In this document: piece after piece, positions 61,987 through 64,000 of the stretch
Numbering within the stretch: position 1 is the stretch's first letter
How the letters are laid out: every line of letters starts with the position of its first letter
Assembly (NCBI RefSeq): GCF_004299785.2
Contig: NZ_CP036246.2
Span: 1,178,001 to 1,242,000 of the forward strand
DNA from: Arcobacter porcinus
GTDB lineage: Bacteria; Campylobacterota; Campylobacteria; Campylobacterales; Arcobacteraceae
Direction of reading: 5' to 3'
Length of the DNA stretch: 64,000 nt
The notes under the pieces: model-generated
Seen by the model: only the letters and a program-made list of their open reading frames with translations
Database searches by the model: none
What the model was told of the DNA's origin: nothing
Translations under genes and position numbers: made by a program

Positions 61987-62017
61987 GGTGTAGTTGGAAC
62001 TAAATTCCAACTACACC
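61987..62017 (-). terminator. Perfect 13-bp hairpin after the SF3 helicase gene
   Basis: GGTGTAGTTGGAA, loop CTAAA, TTCCAACTACACC. It starts 17 bases past the minus-strand helicase stop. No U-run follows, so it may be a weak terminator, an RNA-stability element or a regulatory site. Confidence 0.5.
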
Positions 62018-62033
62018 TTCATGCACCATTTTC

Positions 62034-63521
62034 TTAATTAACCCTTGCAAACCAAACATTGCCTTGTTTTTTTCTTTTGAATTCAAAACCTAATCTTTTA
62101 AGATCAGCGTTAAAATTTCTTTGAGCAACTGCTTTTTCACCTTGCTTCTTACAAAATTCTCTAAACATCTCATACATTTGTTGAAAATCAATTGTTTCAG
62201 TACCACCTAGATCTGTTGAAGTCAAATTACTAACTTCTATAAACAACTGTATAGGACTTGATTCTCTTTTAAAGTTATCTAAGAAATTTTCACATTTTTC
62301 AGATACAAATATATCTTCATTTATTAACACTTCTTCAATTCCTTCAATAATCCAATTCATAACACCAGTTTTATTTTGTAAAATTTTTTTATGAAGATTT
62401 TTATCTTGGTCTTTTTTTTCAATAACTTGCTCAAAAGGGATAAATAATAATCTTCTTCCAAAACCATGTGTATTTTCAACGTCAGCATCATCTAGCTTAT
62501 TAACATTAAAAATTAATTTTGCATAGTTTTTCATTGTGAATGATTTTTCTCTTATTTGTCTTGTACCAATAGGCTCACCTGAAGCTATCTGTTTAAAAAT
62601 AGCCAAATCTACATTCTTCATCGATATGTCAGTTCCATAATTTATAAGCTTATTATTCAAGTCTGCTAATTGATAGCCTAAATGATTAGTTAAGCTAGCC
62701 AAAGAATAATTCGTCATCATATCTACAGATAAAATGCCTTTAATTATCTCAAATATGACACTTTTACCATTTGAGCCAATACCATACAAAAAAATTACCT
62801 TTTCAAGTTTTAAATCTTTAATAAATAGATATCCAATTGCTTGCTGTAAAGTTTTTTGAGTATCTTTATCAGGAAGAACTTTATTCAAAAAATCTAACCA
62901 AACTTGATTTACTCTATTTTTATCGTATTCAAAATCTAACTGATGAGTTAGAAAATGTTTAGAATCAAAATCTCTTAGGTTAACACCATCTAAATCTATT
63001 TTGATAGTTCCATTTAATACATTCAAGTACGTTACATTATCTTGAATCATCTTTTCAAAAAATCCTGATTCTATGAGTTGTTCATATGTACTTTTTATAA
63101 ATTTCACACAACTACTTAAACCAATTGGAATACCCATTTTTTGAGCAGCCATATGAAGAAAACTTTTAAGCAAATCTTCGCTAATTTTTATCCAATATTG
63201 ATTATTATATACATAGAAATGATTCCCATCTTTTGCAAAATGAATATTCCCTTTATTCGCCTGATCTATCAAAGACCTTATAAAACCTATTCGATAGTAA
63301 TCTTTTGAAGTTAAGCATCTACCAATCATTCCTGAATTTAGTTGATCGTGTACTTTTTCCCACTTAGATTGGTCAAAACATTCTATTTTTGACAATAAAT
63401 AATTTAATTTATTTTTAATTTCTTGTTCTTCTGTATCTTTTTCTTCAAATTTAGTATTTTCTTTAATTACTCCTTGTTTTTCATTATTAATATATTTATT
63501 ATCTATATTTAGATTTTCCAT
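62034..63521 (-). CDS. P4-type SF3 helicase-primase
   Basis: Start set at ATG 63521 behind GAAGGA; an upstream ATG at 63545 overlaps the HTH gene. About 495 residues. The D5_N-like N-domain leads to QVWLDFLNKVLPDKDTQKTLQQAIGYL, Walker A GIGSNGKS, IFEIIKG, KLINYGTDIS (motif B), and KQIASGEPIGTRQI, KLIFNVNKLDD(A)D as SF3 motif C. A C-terminal D5-type domain ends the protein. It unwinds origin DNA for the element's own replication. No zinc-finger primase is seen. Confidence 0.9.
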   Translation of the reverse strand: MENLNIDNKYINNEKQGVIKENTKFEEKDTEEQEIKNKLNYLLSKIECFDQSKWEKVHDQLNSGMIGRCLTSKDYYRIGFIRSLIDQANKGNIHFAKDGNHFYVYNNQYWIKISEDLLKSFLHMAAQKMGIPIGLSSCVKFIKSTYEQLIESGFFEKMIQDNVTYLNVLNGTIKIDLDGVNLRDFDSKHFLTHQLDFEYDKNRVNQVWLDFLNKVLPDKDTQKTLQQAIGYLFIKDLKLEKVIFLYGIGSNGKSVIFEIIKGILSVDMMTNYSLASLTNHLGYQLADLNNKLINYGTDISMKNVDLAIFKQIASGEPIGTRQIREKSFTMKNYAKLIFNVNKLDDADVENTHGFGRRLLFIPFEQVIEKKDQDKNLHKKILQNKTGVMNWIIEGIEEVLINEDIFVSEKCENFLDNFKRESSPIQLFIEVSNLTSTDLGGTETIDFQQMYEMFREFCKKQGEKAVAQRNFNADLKRLGFEFKRKKQGNVWFARVN

Positions 63522-63522
63522 A

Positions 63523-63768
63523 TTAATATCCTTCTTTAACTGCATTATTTTCTAACCATTTATCAATGGCAACTCTATCGTATCTGATATACTTTCCTCC
63601 AATCTTAGAAAATGGGATAGTTGAACTATTATTTGCCATTCTCATTTTTGCTTGTGTTGATTTACTAAAACCATACTCTAACGCTAATTCTTCTGGGGAC
63701 ATCCATCTTTTTTGATTACCTAAATACTTTGATGTAAAATCCAATTTGTCATGTAAATTAATTGACAT
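63523..63768 (-). CDS. AlpA-like HTH (excisionase-type) protein
   Basis: 81 residues. RWMSPEELALEYGFSKSTQAKMRMANNSSTIPFSKIGGKYIRYDRVAIDKWLENN is the winged-HTH MerR/excisionase layout. AAGGAAGG precedes the ATG. It is followed at once by the SF3 helicase, as in P4-like elements, where AlpA-type proteins control integrase expression. The remaining 232 bases to the window edge hold no gene. Confidence 0.8.
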   Translation of the reverse strand: MSINLHDKLDFTSKYLGNQKRWMSPEELALEYGFSKSTQAKMRMANNSSTIPFSKIGGKYIRYDRVAIDKWLENNAVKEGY

Positions 63769-64000
63769 AAGAATCCTTCCTTATTAAAATTAGAAATTGC
63801 AATTCCTTTTAGTGTAGGAAACAATATTGAAGCTTCTTTTTGCTTCCCACAGTTTGAAATAATCACAAAAAAATTTCATTTTGATAAGGGGGAATTTTTT
63901 GCAAATTTTCCCAATGACTAATTTATAGGCTTTAGATAATTTAAAATATAAATTTTATTTTGATTCAATCTTATTTTTATAGTTTATATGTATAATATTT

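Overview
The window is very AT-rich with Campylobacterota-type genes and gene order. Examples are ribF-cmoA, a glcD neighbour like Helicobacter PgbA, and EamA-kdsA followed by ribH-nusB-pyrF. The protein flavour best fits Arcobacter/Aliarcobacter; that genus call is inference.

Layout. (1) 1-12266 is mostly core chromosome: flavin and tRNA-modification genes, peroxiredoxin, glycolate oxidase, murA, kdsA, ribH, nusB, pyrF and tRNA-Ser. The kdsA and ribH genes are split by about 2.4 kb that carries a 5'-truncated TraY/DotA-like membrane gene. (2) 12301-45308 is a 33 kb genomic island in tRNA-Met(CAU). It is bounded by a perfect 48-bp direct repeat of the tRNA 3' half and carries a tyrosine integrase at its right end. 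Matching pairs of short TTTTTACCAC repeats lie inside both ends. (3) 45901-54900 is a minus-strand glycan cluster: GDPD-like protein, GT2, GtrA, double nucleotidyltransferase, membrane glycosyltransferase, class II aldolase, HAD phosphatase, and a membrane protein fused to a uridine-kinase-like domain. (4) 55077-63768 resembles a P4-like phage satellite or integrated plasmid: XRE regulator, YfjJ/Gp2-like HUH-motif protein, DUF2958, Rad52-type annealing protein, Gp157-like, DUF932, a degenerate helicase-like protein, SF3 helicase-primase and an AlpA-type HTH protein.

The island is mainly defence cargo plus broken older elements. Its left part holds an ORF-free, higher-GC, stem-rich stretch (12626-13469) that may encode a large structured RNA. 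Next is a 13-kb, eleven-gene type I restriction-modification operon (26797 to 13751) with one strong promoter. Interleaved with hsdM/S/R are dinD, a trypsin-like protease, DUF2188, a membrane-anchored coiled-coil protein, an AlbA_2/Schlafen-type regulator, a Fic protein lacking its catalytic His, and a YgjP-like metallopeptidase. Further right are an HNH nuclease, a secreted endonuclease I, HU, a 1218-aa protein with a C-terminal PD-(D/E)xK-like motif, an operon of seven tiny membrane proteins opposite a Cro-like regulator, an active-looking Fic, a second integrase with four unknown genes, and relics of IS3, IS21, LysR, S24 and RHH genes.

The most promising undescribed items are the structured-RNA candidate, the protease/DUF2188/coiled-coil cassette inside the RM operon, the seven mini-membrane-protein operon with its operators, and the 1218-aa nuclease-like protein. 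Spacing of a different repeat pair just right of the island suggests a second tandem element at the same tRNA.
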